DNA of 64,000 bases from Rothia halotolerans (GTDB lineage Bacteria > Actinomycetota > Actinomycetes > Actinomycetales > Micrococcaceae), in contig NZ_NOIU01000001.1 of NCBI RefSeq assembly GCF_004136635.1, positions 1,020,930 through 1,084,929 of the forward strand, in the 5' to 3' direction. Below the pieces are notes generated by a model that ran no database searches, was not told where the DNA came from, and saw nothing but the letters and a program-made list of their open reading frames with translations. Both the position numbers and the translations under genes were made by a program. This document shows, piece by piece, positions 16,202-24,140 of this stretch (position 1 is its first letter; every line of letters starts with the position of its first letter).

Positions 16202-17050
16202 TCAGGCGGAAGGCGCGGAGGGATCCGCTTCCGCGGAGGCCGCAGGCTCCTCTGCAGGAGCCTCCCGGCCGGCGTCCCGCTCGTGCACCAACTCGTGGAC
16301 CCCCGAGATCACCTCGGTGGGCCGGAACGGGTACCGCTTGATCTCGGTCTCGTCCGAGATGCCGGTGAGCGTCAGGATCGTGTGCAGCCCCGCCTCGATG
16401 CCGGCGACGACGTCGGTGTCCATCCGATCGCCGATCATCGCCGTCGTCTCCGAGTGGGCGCCGATCCGGTTGAGGGCGGAGCGGAACATCATGGGATTCG
16501 GCTTGCCGACCACGTAGGGCACCCGCCCGGTGGCCTTGGTGATCAGCGCGGTGATCGCGCCGGTGGCGGGCAGGACGCCGTCCGCGCTGGGGCCGGTCGC
16601 GTCCGGGTTGGTGGCGATGAAGCGGGAGCCGTCGAGGATGAGGCGGATGGCCTTGGTGATCGCGTCGAACGAGTAGTTCCGCGTCTCGCCGACGACGACG
16701 TAGTCCGGGTCGGTCTCGGTCATGATGAAGCCGGCCTCGTGCAGGGCGGTGGTCATGCCCGCCTCGCCGATCACGAACACGGAGCCACCCGGCATCTGCT
16801 TGGCCAGGAAGTCCGCGGTGGCCAGGGCGGACGTCCAGATCCGCTCCTCGGGAACCACGAGGCCCGAGGCCCGCAGCCGGGCGGAGAGGTCGCGGGCGGT
16901 GAAGATCGAGTTGTTGGTGAGGACCAGGTAGGGCGCGTCCTCGCGGCGCCACTGGTGCAGGAGGTCGGCGGCCCCGGGGAGGGCCTTGTTCTCCTGGACG
17001 AGCACGCCGTCCATGTCGGTGAGCCAGCTGGTGATGTGACTGCGATCCAT
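16202..17050 (-). CDS. HAD-IIA family hydrolase (NagD-like)
   Basis: Phosphatase of the haloacid dehalogenase superfamily, subclass IIA, 282 aa. Motif I is WLTDMDGVL (nucleophile D12, general acid D14); motif II region LVLTNNS; motif III Lys in VVGKPNPMMF; motif IV MIGDRMDTDV. The cap domain lies between motifs II and III. The start at 17050 follows GGAGG by 8 nt, so the N-terminal extension in the open frame is not used. The C-terminal ~30 residues are Ala/Glu/Pro-rich and probably disordered. Likely cytoplasmic sugar or nucleotide phosphatase. Confidence 0.9.
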   Translation of the reverse strand: MDRSHITSWLTDMDGVLVQENKALPGAADLLHQWRREDAPYLVLTNNSIFTARDLSARLRASGLVVPEERIWTSALATADFLAKQMPGGSVFVIGEAGMTTALHEAGFIMTETDPDYVVVGETRNYSFDAITKAIRLILDGSRFIATNPDATGPSADGVLPATGAITALITKATGRVPYVVGKPNPMMFRSALNRIGAHSETTAMIGDRMDTDVVAGIEAGLHTILTLTGISDETEIKRYPFRPTEVISGVHELVHERDAGREAPAEEPAASAEADPSAPSA

Positions 17051-17248
17051 CGAATCCGCCTCCAGGGTCGAGTTCGGCGCGGCGGGGGCCTGCCCTTGGT
17101 TAATCACTGTAGTGGCTCCGCGGATTCCCGTCCCGCTATGGGGAAGCCGCAACCGAGGTGAGGGTCCTTGGAGAGCGGGTTTGATAGGAGCGGGGGTGGA
17201 AGACGGACAGACGCATCTGAGCGAGAGAGAACCGCATCATGTCCTTAA

Positions 17249-17350
17249 CTAGGGATATTCGGAGGTTTCGTTCCGAAAATCTGAGTGGTCCTTGTCCAAC
17301 GAGGCACGGGGAGGTCGAGTTTTCGGCAGGATGGCTCCGAAATCCGTTAG
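17249..17350. repeat. MITE-like palindromic element, copy 1
   Basis: A ~102-bp unit running from CTAGGGATATTCGGAG to CTCCGAAATCCGTTAG; the ends are imperfect inverted repeats (CTA at the tips, TTCGGAG/CTCCGAA inside). The left 37 bp match copy 2 at 34 positions. The inner arms (CGTTCCGAAAA and TTTTCGGCAGG) also pair, so the whole unit can fold into one long hairpin. Sequence similarity to copy 2 continues past the right end for ~30 bp (TGCGCAG.TC). It lies ~265 bp before the exonuclease gene. Confidence 0.75.
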
Positions 17351-17616
17351 TAATGCGCAGATCATCGATTGTTTCTCCGCTGGTGCTGTTTCGCAGCCTC
17401 GCCGGGACTATCGGGCTCGAGCGGTGACCCGGCATAGGGAGAAGGGGCGATGCGGCTTGTGTGGTCCGATGCGTCGGGGCCCGGAAAAGGCGGACATCGG
17501 TGCGCCCCGGTGATGAGGACGCGGAGAGGCTCCACGGGGCTGAGGGGCGTCAGCCATCCTCGCTGCCGGTGTCATCGCCTCTCCGAATGACCGGATATTA
17601 TGTGGGTGATCCCCGT

Positions 17617-19320
17617 ATGAGAAGAGCTGTTCCCTTGGCGTCGCCCCCTCTTGATTTTGTTGCCATCGACTTCGAAACCGCCAACGCCGACAAGGCGTCG
17701 GTCTGTCAGGTCGGAGTGGTCAAGGTCCTCGGTGGTGAGATGGCCTCGATCCAGTCCTGGTACGTGCGGCCTCCGACGGGCCTGACCTCGTTCGACCCCG
17801 AGAACATCGGCATCCACGGCATCAAGCCCAAGGACGTCCTCAAAGCCGGCATCGAGTGGGCTGAATCCGTGGAGCGCCTGGAGAAGCTGTGCGCAGGCCT
17901 GCCGCTCATCGCCCACAACGCCGCGTTCGACCGAGGGGTCTTCGAGGCCGCCTGCCGGATGACCGGCGTCGAAACCCCCTCATGGCGCTGGGAGGACACC
18001 CTCAAGATCTCCCGCGAGTATCTGGATCTGCCCAATCACAAGCTGCCGACGGTGGCGGAGCATCTGCGTCTGCCCCGGTTCATGCACCATGACGCCGCGG
18101 CGGACGCCCAGGCCTGCGCGCTGGTGACGATGGGCATCGCCCGCCTGGTGGATGCGACGCACGTTGACGACCTGTGGCCTGCGCCCCGAGTCTCCACCGG
18201 CCGAGGGCCATCGGCCCGCTGGTTCGACAAGGCCGCGAAGGCCAAGGTCTCCGAACTGCCTCAGCCGTCTCCCGAGGCCGATCCGGAACACCCTCTGCAC
18301 GGTCAGATGGTCGCCGTCACCGGTGACGTTCCCGGCATGACGCGCTGGGAGCTCTTCGAGGCGATCGCCGCCGCGGGCGGGACGCCACAGAAGAGCGTGA
18401 CCCTCAAGACCACCCTTCTGGTGGCGGCAGATCACGCCGATCTGACGGAAGGCTACGATCCTGCGTCCGGCTCCGCCAAGGAGAAGAAGGGCCACGAGTA
18501 TCAGCAGCGGGGCAAGCCGATCCGCTTCATCGGTCGACTGGAATTCGAGGAGTGCCTCGACTGGAGTCCTCAGCGCCCTCAGGAGGATGTCGGGAGCGTC
18601 GCTTCGGTCGCGTTGCCGACCCCCGCTTCTCCCGCGTCGCGGGAGGTGCGCCCGGAGAGCGGGGATCTCATGCTGCCGGAGAGGATCGCGGAGAGCGGGG
18701 TTCTCAGCCTGGAAGAGGAGCCCCGAGCTGACGAGCGGCAGGTTCTCGAGAGTCCCGGTCTGCTGGGGGACAAGGTAGGCACCGAGCAACTCGATGATTC
18801 TGCCCCAGCGTACCTTGCCGTCGAGAGCCCCGACCCGGCGGGGCCGAGCGAGTCTCCCCAGTCCCCCGCCGGGACCATTCGCATGACGACGCCGGCCCCC
18901 GAGGCCTCGCCGAGAACGAGTGAGTTCTCCGAGCCGACGGTGTCAGTCGTATCAGAAGGGGGTCAACGGCCTCTTGAGGGGGCGGCCATCAGAGAAGGCT
19001 CCGAAGCCCGCACTGTCCACAACCCCGCCGAGCCTGGTGGCGGTGCCTCCCGTCTGCTTCGCCGGATCTTCGGATGGATCGTGCTGGTCCCCTCGGCTCT
19101 GTTCGGGATCCTCTACCTTGTGCTCATCATCTTCGGTCTGATCACGGATCCTCCGGAGACGGTGGTGACGCTGGGGGTCATCGTCCTCTCGCTCTTCGTC
19201 ACCGCGGTATTCGCTGTGCTGTGCTGGCTCGGTATGTATCTCATCTGGTTTCGGGACAGGCGTCGACGCGCGGTGGTGACGGGTCGGGAAGGCACGAGGA
19301 CGGGTGCTGCCGAAGGCTGA
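17617..19320 (+). CDS. Membrane-anchored DnaQ-like exonuclease with BRCT domain
   Basis: Fusion protein of 567 aa. Residues ~10-185 are a DEDDh 3'-5' exonuclease: ExoI FVAIDFETAN (D18, E20), ExoII LIAHNAAFDRGVF (D105), ExoIII HHDAAADA (H158, D163). Residues ~229-315 form a BRCT domain (HGQMVAVTGDVPGMTRWELF to RFIGRLEFEECLDW). A ~160-residue acidic, Pro/Ser-rich linker leads to two transmembrane helices (~484-509 and ~516-545) and an Arg-rich tail, so the nuclease is probably tethered at the membrane facing the cytoplasm. The start is uncertain; 17617 has GGTGA 7 nt upstream and a TATTAT -10-like box at 17596, others are 17587 and 17602. The gene is flanked by two MITE-like repeats. Role may be repair or defence; not established. 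Confidence 0.85.
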   Translation: MRRAVPLASPPLDFVAIDFETANADKASVCQVGVVKVLGGEMASIQSWYVRPPTGLTSFDPENIGIHGIKPKDVLKAGIEWAESVERLEKLCAGLPLIAHNAAFDRGVFEAACRMTGVETPSWRWEDTLKISREYLDLPNHKLPTVAEHLRLPRFMHHDAAADAQACALVTMGIARLVDATHVDDLWPAPRVSTGRGPSARWFDKAAKAKVSELPQPSPEADPEHPLHGQMVAVTGDVPGMTRWELFEAIAAAGGTPQKSVTLKTTLLVAADHADLTEGYDPASGSAKEKKGHEYQQRGKPIRFIGRLEFEECLDWSPQRPQEDVGSVASVALPTPASPASREVRPESGDLMLPERIAESGVLSLEEEPRADERQVLESPGLLGDKVGTEQLDDSAPAYLAVESPDPAGPSESPQSPAGTIRMTTPAPEASPRTSEFSEPTVSVVSEGGQRPLEGAAIREGSEARTVHNPAEPGGGASRLLRRIFGWIVLVPSALFGILYLVLIIFGLITDPPETVVTLGVIVLSLFVTAVFAVLCWLGMYLIWFRDRRRRAVVTGREGTRTGAAEG

Positions 19321-19385
19321 CCTGGGGACGCCCGCTGCGGTGGCTTCCTCTGGCTGAGTGAGGTGGCGCTGTATGTTGTGCGTCG

Positions 19386-19490
19386 CTAGGGAGATTCGGA
19401 GGTTTCGTTCCGGAAACCTGAGCAGCTCCCGCCTCAGCTAGAGACCGGGACCTCAGATTTCCGGAACGATAGCTCCGAAAACCACTAGTA
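19386..19490. repeat. MITE-like palindromic element, copy 2
   Basis: A ~105-bp unit from CTAGGGAGATTCGGAG to CTCCGAAAACCACTAG, in direct orientation to copy 1. The left arm TTCGGAGGTTTCGTTCCGG pairs with the right arm CCGGAACGATAGCTCCGAA with few mismatches, giving a stem of ~28 bp. Both tips are CTAG. It starts 65 bp after the exonuclease stop and ends 67 bp before the stop of the convergent aldo/keto reductase gene. Confidence 0.75.
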
Positions 19491-19556
19491 GTGCGCAGCT
19501 CTTCATGATTTCTGTGGCGACGCTGGTGGGGAGCCCCTCCGCGCACTCTGCCGAAA

Positions 19557-20384
19557 TCAGCCGTTGAACTCCGCCGGGTGCGGGCCGGTGCGGCCGTCGC
19601 GATCCAGGGCGTCGATGGCGTCGAGCTCCTCGGAGGTGAGGTCGAAGCCGAAGACGTCCAGGTTGGAGGCGATCCGGGCGGGCGTCACGGACTTGGGGAT
19701 CACGATCCGCCCCTGCTGCAGGTGCCACCGCAGGACGGCCTGGGCGGGCTCGACGCCGTGGGCCGCGGCGGCCGCCCGGACGGCGTCGTCGGCCAGGACC
19801 GCGCCTTGGGCCAGCGGACTCCACGCCTCGGTGGCGATGCCGAGCCGGGCATCGGCGGTCTGCGTCTGGCGGTTCTGCAGCGCCGGGTGCAGCTCCACCT
19901 GGTTCACCGCAGGGATCGTGCCGCCGAGCGAGGCGATCCGGTCCAGGTGCTCGGGCAGGAAGTTCGAGACGCCGATCGAGCGGGTGAGACCCTCCTGGCG
20001 GAGCCGCTCCAGCGCCTCCCAGGTCTCGAGGTAGGCCTCCGTGGCCGGGGCCGGCCAGTGGATCAGGTAGAGGTCCACCTGGTCCAGGCCCAGGCGGTCG
20101 AGGCTGGTGTGCAGGGCGCGGGCCGGGTCGGCGAGGTCGGCGACCCAGAGCTTGGTGGTGACGAACAGGTCCTCGCGGGCGAGGCCCGAGGAGGCGAGCG
20201 CCCGGCCGACGCCGGCCTCGTTGCCGTAGACGGCCGCCGTGTCGATGCTGCGGTAGCCGGCTTCCAAGGCGCTGTTGACGGCGCGGGTGGTCTCCTCGTC
20301 GGGGACCTGGAAGACGCCGAAGCCCAGCTGCGGTATCTCGGTCGAGTCGTTGAGGGTGATGGTGGGGACGGATGCGGGATCCAT
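19557..20384 (-). CDS. Aldo/keto reductase
   Basis: NADPH-dependent carbonyl reductase, 275 aa, similar to 2,5-diketo-D-gluconate reductases. The catalytic tetrad is complete: D48 and Y53 (YRSIDTAAVYGNE), K78 (FVTTKLW) and H109 (VDLYLIHWP). The cofactor region IVIPKSVTPARIASNL is present. AAGGAG is 7 nt ahead of the ATG. Just upstream in transcript orientation lies a 7-copy GTGGGAC tandem array, and beyond that the MFS gene in the same direction, so the two may share a transcript. Confidence 0.94.
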   Translation of the reverse strand: MDPASVPTITLNDSTEIPQLGFGVFQVPDEETTRAVNSALEAGYRSIDTAAVYGNEAGVGRALASSGLAREDLFVTTKLWVADLADPARALHTSLDRLGLDQVDLYLIHWPAPATEAYLETWEALERLRQEGLTRSIGVSNFLPEHLDRIASLGGTIPAVNQVELHPALQNRQTQTADARLGIATEAWSPLAQGAVLADDAVRAAAAAHGVEPAQAVLRWHLQQGRIVIPKSVTPARIASNLDVFGFDLTSEELDAIDALDRDGRTGPHPAEFNG

Positions 20385-20397
20385 GGGATGCTCCTTC

Positions 20398-20446
20398 GTG
20401 GGACGTGGGACGTGGGACGTGGGACGTGGGACGTGGGACGTGGGAC
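20398..20446. repeat. Tandem array of GTGGGAC, 7 copies
   Basis: Seven perfect copies of the 7-bp unit GTGGGAC. The array ends 14 bp before the start codon of the aldo/keto reductase (minus strand), immediately upstream of its ribosome-binding site and between it and the MFS gene. Copy-number change here would alter the spacing upstream of the ribosome site. Confidence 0.96.
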
Positions 20447-20478
20447 GGCCGGGGCGCGCCCAGCCTCGTCCCGCCGGG

Positions 20479-21687
20479 TCAGCGGGCGTCCGCGCTCGCG
20501 AGCGGGGCCGGATCCTGACCTGCCGGCGTCGTGCGCCGCAGCTCCCCGCCGCGGGACAGTCCTGCCGCGATCAGCACGGCGAGCCCGACCACGGTGACCG
20601 CCGCCCCAGCCCACAGCGGCGAGGTGTAGCCGAGGCCGGCGGCGATCGTCAGGCCGCCGATCCAGGCGCCGAAGGCGTTGCCGATGTTGAACGCCGCGAT
20701 GTTGGCGCCCGAGGCGAGGGTCGGCGCGGCCTCCGCGTGGTCCATGATGCGCATCTGCAGGCCCGGCACGGTCGCGAAGCCGAAGGCACCCATCAGCGGC
20801 AGCACGATGACGGTGGCGACCCGGCTCTCCGCGACCAGCGCGAACACCGCGAGGATGACGACGAGGCCGATGAGCAGGACCAGCAGCGTCATGCCGAGGC
20901 TCCTGTCCGCGAAGCGCCCGCCGAGGATGTTCCCCGCGAACAGCCCGACGCCGAAGAGCACGAGCAGCCACGGGACCGTCCCGGCGGAGAATCCCGAGAC
21001 GCCGGTCAGGGTGAACGCGATGTAGCTGAACGCGCCGAACATGCCGCCGTAGCCGAGGATCGTGATGGCCATCGAGGCCCAGACCTGGCCCGAGCGGAAG
21101 ATCGCGAACTCGCCCAGCACGTGGCCCGCCGACTCGCGGCGGGAGGCGGAGGGGATCGCCAGCGCGATGCCGATCAGGGCGAGCACGCCGATGACCGTGA
21201 TGGCCCAGAACGTGGAGCGCCAGCCGGCCGCCTGCCCGAGGAAGGTGCCCAGCGGCACGCCCAGCACGTTGGCCGTGGTCAGGCCCGCGAACATCAGTGA
21301 GATCGCCGCGGCCTTCCGGTGCGCGGGAACCAGGCCCGCCGCGACCACCGCGCCGATGCCGAAGAACGCCCCGTGGCACAGGGCGGCCACGATGCGCCCG
21401 GTCATCATGGCCGAGTAGGTCGGCGCCAGGGCGGAGAGGAGGTTGCCGGCGATGAACAGCACCATCAGCGCCATCAGCGCCCTCTTGCGGTTCATCCGGG
21501 TCATGGCGACCGTCAGCGCGATCGCGCCGACCGCGACGGCGAGTGCGTAGCCGGAGATCAGATGGCCCGCCTGGGCCTCGGTGACGCCGAAGTCGGCGGC
21601 CACCTCGGGCAGCAGCCCCATGATGACGAATTCCGTCAGTCCGATGCCGAACCCGCCGAGGGCGAGCGCGAGCAGTGCGATAGGCAT
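20479..21687 (-). CDS. MFS efflux transporter (DHA1/AraJ-like)
   Basis: Major facilitator superfamily protein of 402 aa with 12 predicted helices. The N-terminus MPIALLALALGGFGIGLTEF is followed by VIMGLLPEVAADFGVTEAQA, typical of the AraJ/YdhP-type drug and sugar efflux group; the loop 2-3 motif is degenerate (MTRMNRKRALM). The start at 21687 has AGGAGAAG 4 nt ahead and avoids an unsupported N-terminal extension. It is divergent from a MarR-family gene, with paired palindromes between, which suggests drug-responsive control. Confidence 0.9.
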   Translation of the reverse strand: MPIALLALALGGFGIGLTEFVIMGLLPEVAADFGVTEAQAGHLISGYALAVAVGAIALTVAMTRMNRKRALMALMVLFIAGNLLSALAPTYSAMMTGRIVAALCHGAFFGIGAVVAAGLVPAHRKAAAISLMFAGLTTANVLGVPLGTFLGQAAGWRSTFWAITVIGVLALIGIALAIPSASRRESAGHVLGEFAIFRSGQVWASMAITILGYGGMFGAFSYIAFTLTGVSGFSAGTVPWLLVLFGVGLFAGNILGGRFADRSLGMTLLVLLIGLVVILAVFALVAESRVATVIVLPLMGAFGFATVPGLQMRIMDHAEAAPTLASGANIAAFNIGNAFGAWIGGLTIAAGLGYTSPLWAGAAVTVVGLAVLIAAGLSRGGELRRTTPAGQDPAPLASADAR

Positions 21688-21719
21688 GAGCTTCTCCTGG
21701 TCGAGAATATGAGAGGATG

Positions 21720-21762
21720 ATGCACCTGCAATATCAGGCGTATACACTAGTTGCATGTGCAA
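21720..21762. promoter_or_regulatory. Paired MarR-type operators between MFS and regulator
   Basis: TTGCATGTGCAA (21751-21762) is a perfect 12-bp palindrome, and ATGCACCTGCAA (21720-21731) is a near copy of the same TTGCANNTGCAA pattern. The centres are 31 bp apart, close to three helical turns. They lie in the 154-bp gap between divergently transcribed MFS and MarR genes. Confidence 0.65.
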
Positions 21763-21841
21763 TGAATAAGATGTTTGCACACGCGCTCTATCTGCGCAAG
21801 TGAGGTATCCTGGAGGGACACAGACCTTGAGGAGGTGCCGG

Positions 21842-22288
21842 ATGGGAATCGCCGATGACGCCGTCGAGATCAGGGCCAGGGGCTGGCGGACGCTCGCGGC
21901 CCTGCACGGCATGATCGAGACCGAGCTGGAGCGGGCCCTTCAGCGCGAGCACCGGCTCTCCGTGGTGGAGTTCACGGTGCTCGACGCCCTGAGCCGTCAG
22001 GACGGCTGGCACATGAGGATGCGCCAGCTGGCCCGGGCCGCCGCCCTGTCCAGCAGCGCGACGACGCGGCTGGTGACCCGCCTGGAGGACCGCGGCCTGC
22101 TCACGCGCATCCTGTGTGACGACGACCGCCGCGGCATCTACACCGAGCTCACCCCCGCCGGCCAGGAGCTGCTCGCCGCGGCCCGCCCGACGCACGACGG
22201 CGTGCTCGAGCAGACGCTGGCGGAAGCGTGCGAGCTCCCCGAGCTCGCCTCCCTGGTGGAGGCGCTGCACGCGGACGTCCCCGGCTGA
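21842..22288 (+). CDS. MarR family transcriptional regulator
   Basis: Winged-helix regulator of 148 aa. The recognition region is MRMRQLARAAALSSSATTRL and the wing has RGLLTRILCDDDRRGIYTEL, ending TPAGQELL. The ATG at 21842 follows GAGGAGG by about 6 nt; the frame is open from 21800. A single Cys in the wing (ILCDDD) could sense oxidants, though that is speculation. It is divergent from an MFS efflux gene and likely represses both by binding the TTGCA/TGCAA palindromes. Confidence 0.92.
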   Translation: MGIADDAVEIRARGWRTLAALHGMIETELERALQREHRLSVVEFTVLDALSRQDGWHMRMRQLARAAALSSSATTRLVTRLEDRGLLTRILCDDDRRGIYTELTPAGQELLAAARPTHDGVLEQTLAEACELPELASLVEALHADVPG

Positions 22289-22324
22289 GCGCGCGGGTGC
22301 ACTCGGGGTGACTTCCGTGCATCG

Positions 22325-23419
22325 TCAGGTGGCGTTGAGGCGGCTGCCGTCCGATCTGCTGCCGGCCGAGTGCTCGGGGGTCCGAGGGGAACGACCCTCG
22401 CCGGAGCCTCGGGAGGCTTCCCGCGTGCCGAGGCGGGCGAAGGGGGCCGCGATCAGCCGGCTCAGCGTCGTCCCGTAGCCGCGGATCGCCGCGTTGAACG
22501 GAGTCAGCGCGAAGAGCCAGGTGGTCACCGCGGCCAGCGCCAGGCAGGCCAGCAGCATCGCGACGGGGGAGACGTGCTCGAGGCTCTCGCTCAGGGGCAC
22601 CTCGAGCAGCTTCACGACGAATCCGTGCAGCAGGTAGACGGCCAGGGAGTGACGGCCCACCGTGGCGAGGTACCCGTCCTTCGAGGGGAGGCAGGAGACC
22701 AGCGCCACCGTGCTCAGCGCCGCGCTCAGGTCGATGGCCAGTCGCATCGCCGAGCCCTCGAGGAGCGTGGAGCCGAACCAGTCGAAGCTCCGGCTGCCGT
22801 AGAACCACCGGCTGCCCACGTCGCTGAGGTAGAACGCCAGGACGGGCCCGGCGGCCGCGATCACCAGGCCGACCATCGTGGCGGGTCGGTGCTTCCCGGC
22901 CCAGGCCAGGATCCTCGCGCCGTAGAGCTTCCCGACCACGAAGAAGGGCCAGAAGGCGAGGGTGCGGGCCGCCGCGAGCTCGTCGTCGAGGAGGGGGACC
23001 ACCCCGCCGAACAGGCCGGCGGTCAGCGAGGCGACCAGCGTGGCGCGGGGGAAGCGCTCGATCAGGGGCACGCTGAGCATCCACCACGCCATCGCCAGCA
23101 GGAACCAGGTGCTCCAGTACGGTGCCAGGGCGTCGACCTCCGGATCCGGTCCCCAGAGGCCCGTCCACCCGTAGTACAGGGGGAGGGAGGTGCCGAGCAG
23201 GACCAGGAAGACCAGGACCCGCTGGGTCAGCCGGTCGGACTTGGCCGTGATGCCCGCCAGGAACACGAAGGCGGGCATGTGGAAGGAGTAGATGGCCGTC
23301 TCCACGAAGCGCAGGGTCCCGGAGTCCCAGTAGGAGACCGCCTCCAGCAGGTGGCCGAGGACGACCATGGAGATCAGGACGCCCTTTGCGCGGTCCAGCC
23401 GATGATCACGAGTAAGCAC
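22325..23419 (-). CDS. Acyltransferase 3 family membrane protein
   Basis: Integral membrane O-acyltransferase-like protein of 364 aa. The start resembles the family: RDHRLDRAKGVLISMVVLGH with the conserved His after the first helix, then FHMPAFVFLAG, another family hallmark. About ten transmembrane segments follow. The C-terminal ~35 residues are Ser/Gly/Arg-rich. The GTG at 23419 is placed at the conserved N-terminus; no strong ribosome site is seen and the frame extends to 23521. It may modify a cell-envelope glycan. Convergent with the MarR gene. Confidence 0.82.
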   Translation of the reverse strand: MLTRDHRLDRAKGVLISMVVLGHLLEAVSYWDSGTLRFVETAIYSFHMPAFVFLAGITAKSDRLTQRVLVFLVLLGTSLPLYYGWTGLWGPDPEVDALAPYWSTWFLLAMAWWMLSVPLIERFPRATLVASLTAGLFGGVVPLLDDELAAARTLAFWPFFVVGKLYGARILAWAGKHRPATMVGLVIAAAGPVLAFYLSDVGSRWFYGSRSFDWFGSTLLEGSAMRLAIDLSAALSTVALVSCLPSKDGYLATVGRHSLAVYLLHGFVVKLLEVPLSESLEHVSPVAMLLACLALAAVTTWLFALTPFNAAIRGYGTTLSRLIAAPFARLGTREASRGSGEGRSPRTPEHSAGSRSDGSRLNAT

Positions 23420-23625
23420 GTGGGGACCGTAACGTCCGGGTTTCTTAAGGGGCTGAACAGGGGCTAGGCCTCCGCTGAGTCCCGTACGGCGTCGTCGGGG
23501 CCTGCATTCCCCGGAGGGCATCTATGGTCGGGGGCTGACAAGGCGGTGAGGTTCGATGAGAGGATGGACGCGACCGCCCGTCCCGGCCGAGGCCGTGGGC
23601 GGGGAGCCCGCGGAAGGGGACGACA

Positions 23626-23853
23626 ATGTCATCGAGGACTCGCACGGACTGGCCGACCACCATCCTGGGCCTCGCCGCCCTGTTCGCCGTATTCCTCTTC
23701 TGGAATGCCGGCAGCGGCCTGCTGTCGGGGACGGTCTCGGTCGTCGGGCTGTTCCTGTGCCTCTTCGGGGCGGCGTGCATCCTGGTGGTCTCCGCCCTGA
23801 GGCGGCGCGGCAGGAGAGAGGCGGAGCTCCGGGAACCTCGCAGCCGGCGGTGA
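23626..23853 (+). CDS. Small two-helix membrane protein
   Basis: ORF of 75 aa with AAGGGG 6-8 nt ahead of the ATG. Two hydrophobic segments are visible, ILGLAALFAVFLFWNAGSGL and VSVVGLFLCLFGAACILVVS, and a positively charged C-terminus (RRRGRREAELREPRSRR), so both ends are probably cytoplasmic. No family recognised; divergent from the acyltransferase gene. Confidence 0.65.
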   Translation: MSSRTRTDWPTTILGLAALFAVFLFWNAGSGLLSGTVSVVGLFLCLFGAACILVVSALRRRGRREAELREPRSRR

Positions 23854-24140
23854 GTGGGGTCCACGGCTGCCCCCGGGGGTGCTGTTCGGGCCTCCCCGGG
23901 ACGGCCGGGCGTCCTCAGGACGGCCGCGGTGCCGAAGGATGAGACGCCCTGGTCGCGGCCCGAGGACCGTGCCCTCGCTTCGGCCCGATGACCATCCTTC
24001 CCCCCCGACGATCGCCTCCCGATGACCCGCTCGCCCCGCCTCAACATGACGCAGGGTTAACGAACCCTCGACGCGGTGCGCCGGCCTCTGTATGTTGCCG
24101 GGAGTATCCATCGATCGTCTCGAGTGAGGACATCCGCCCC

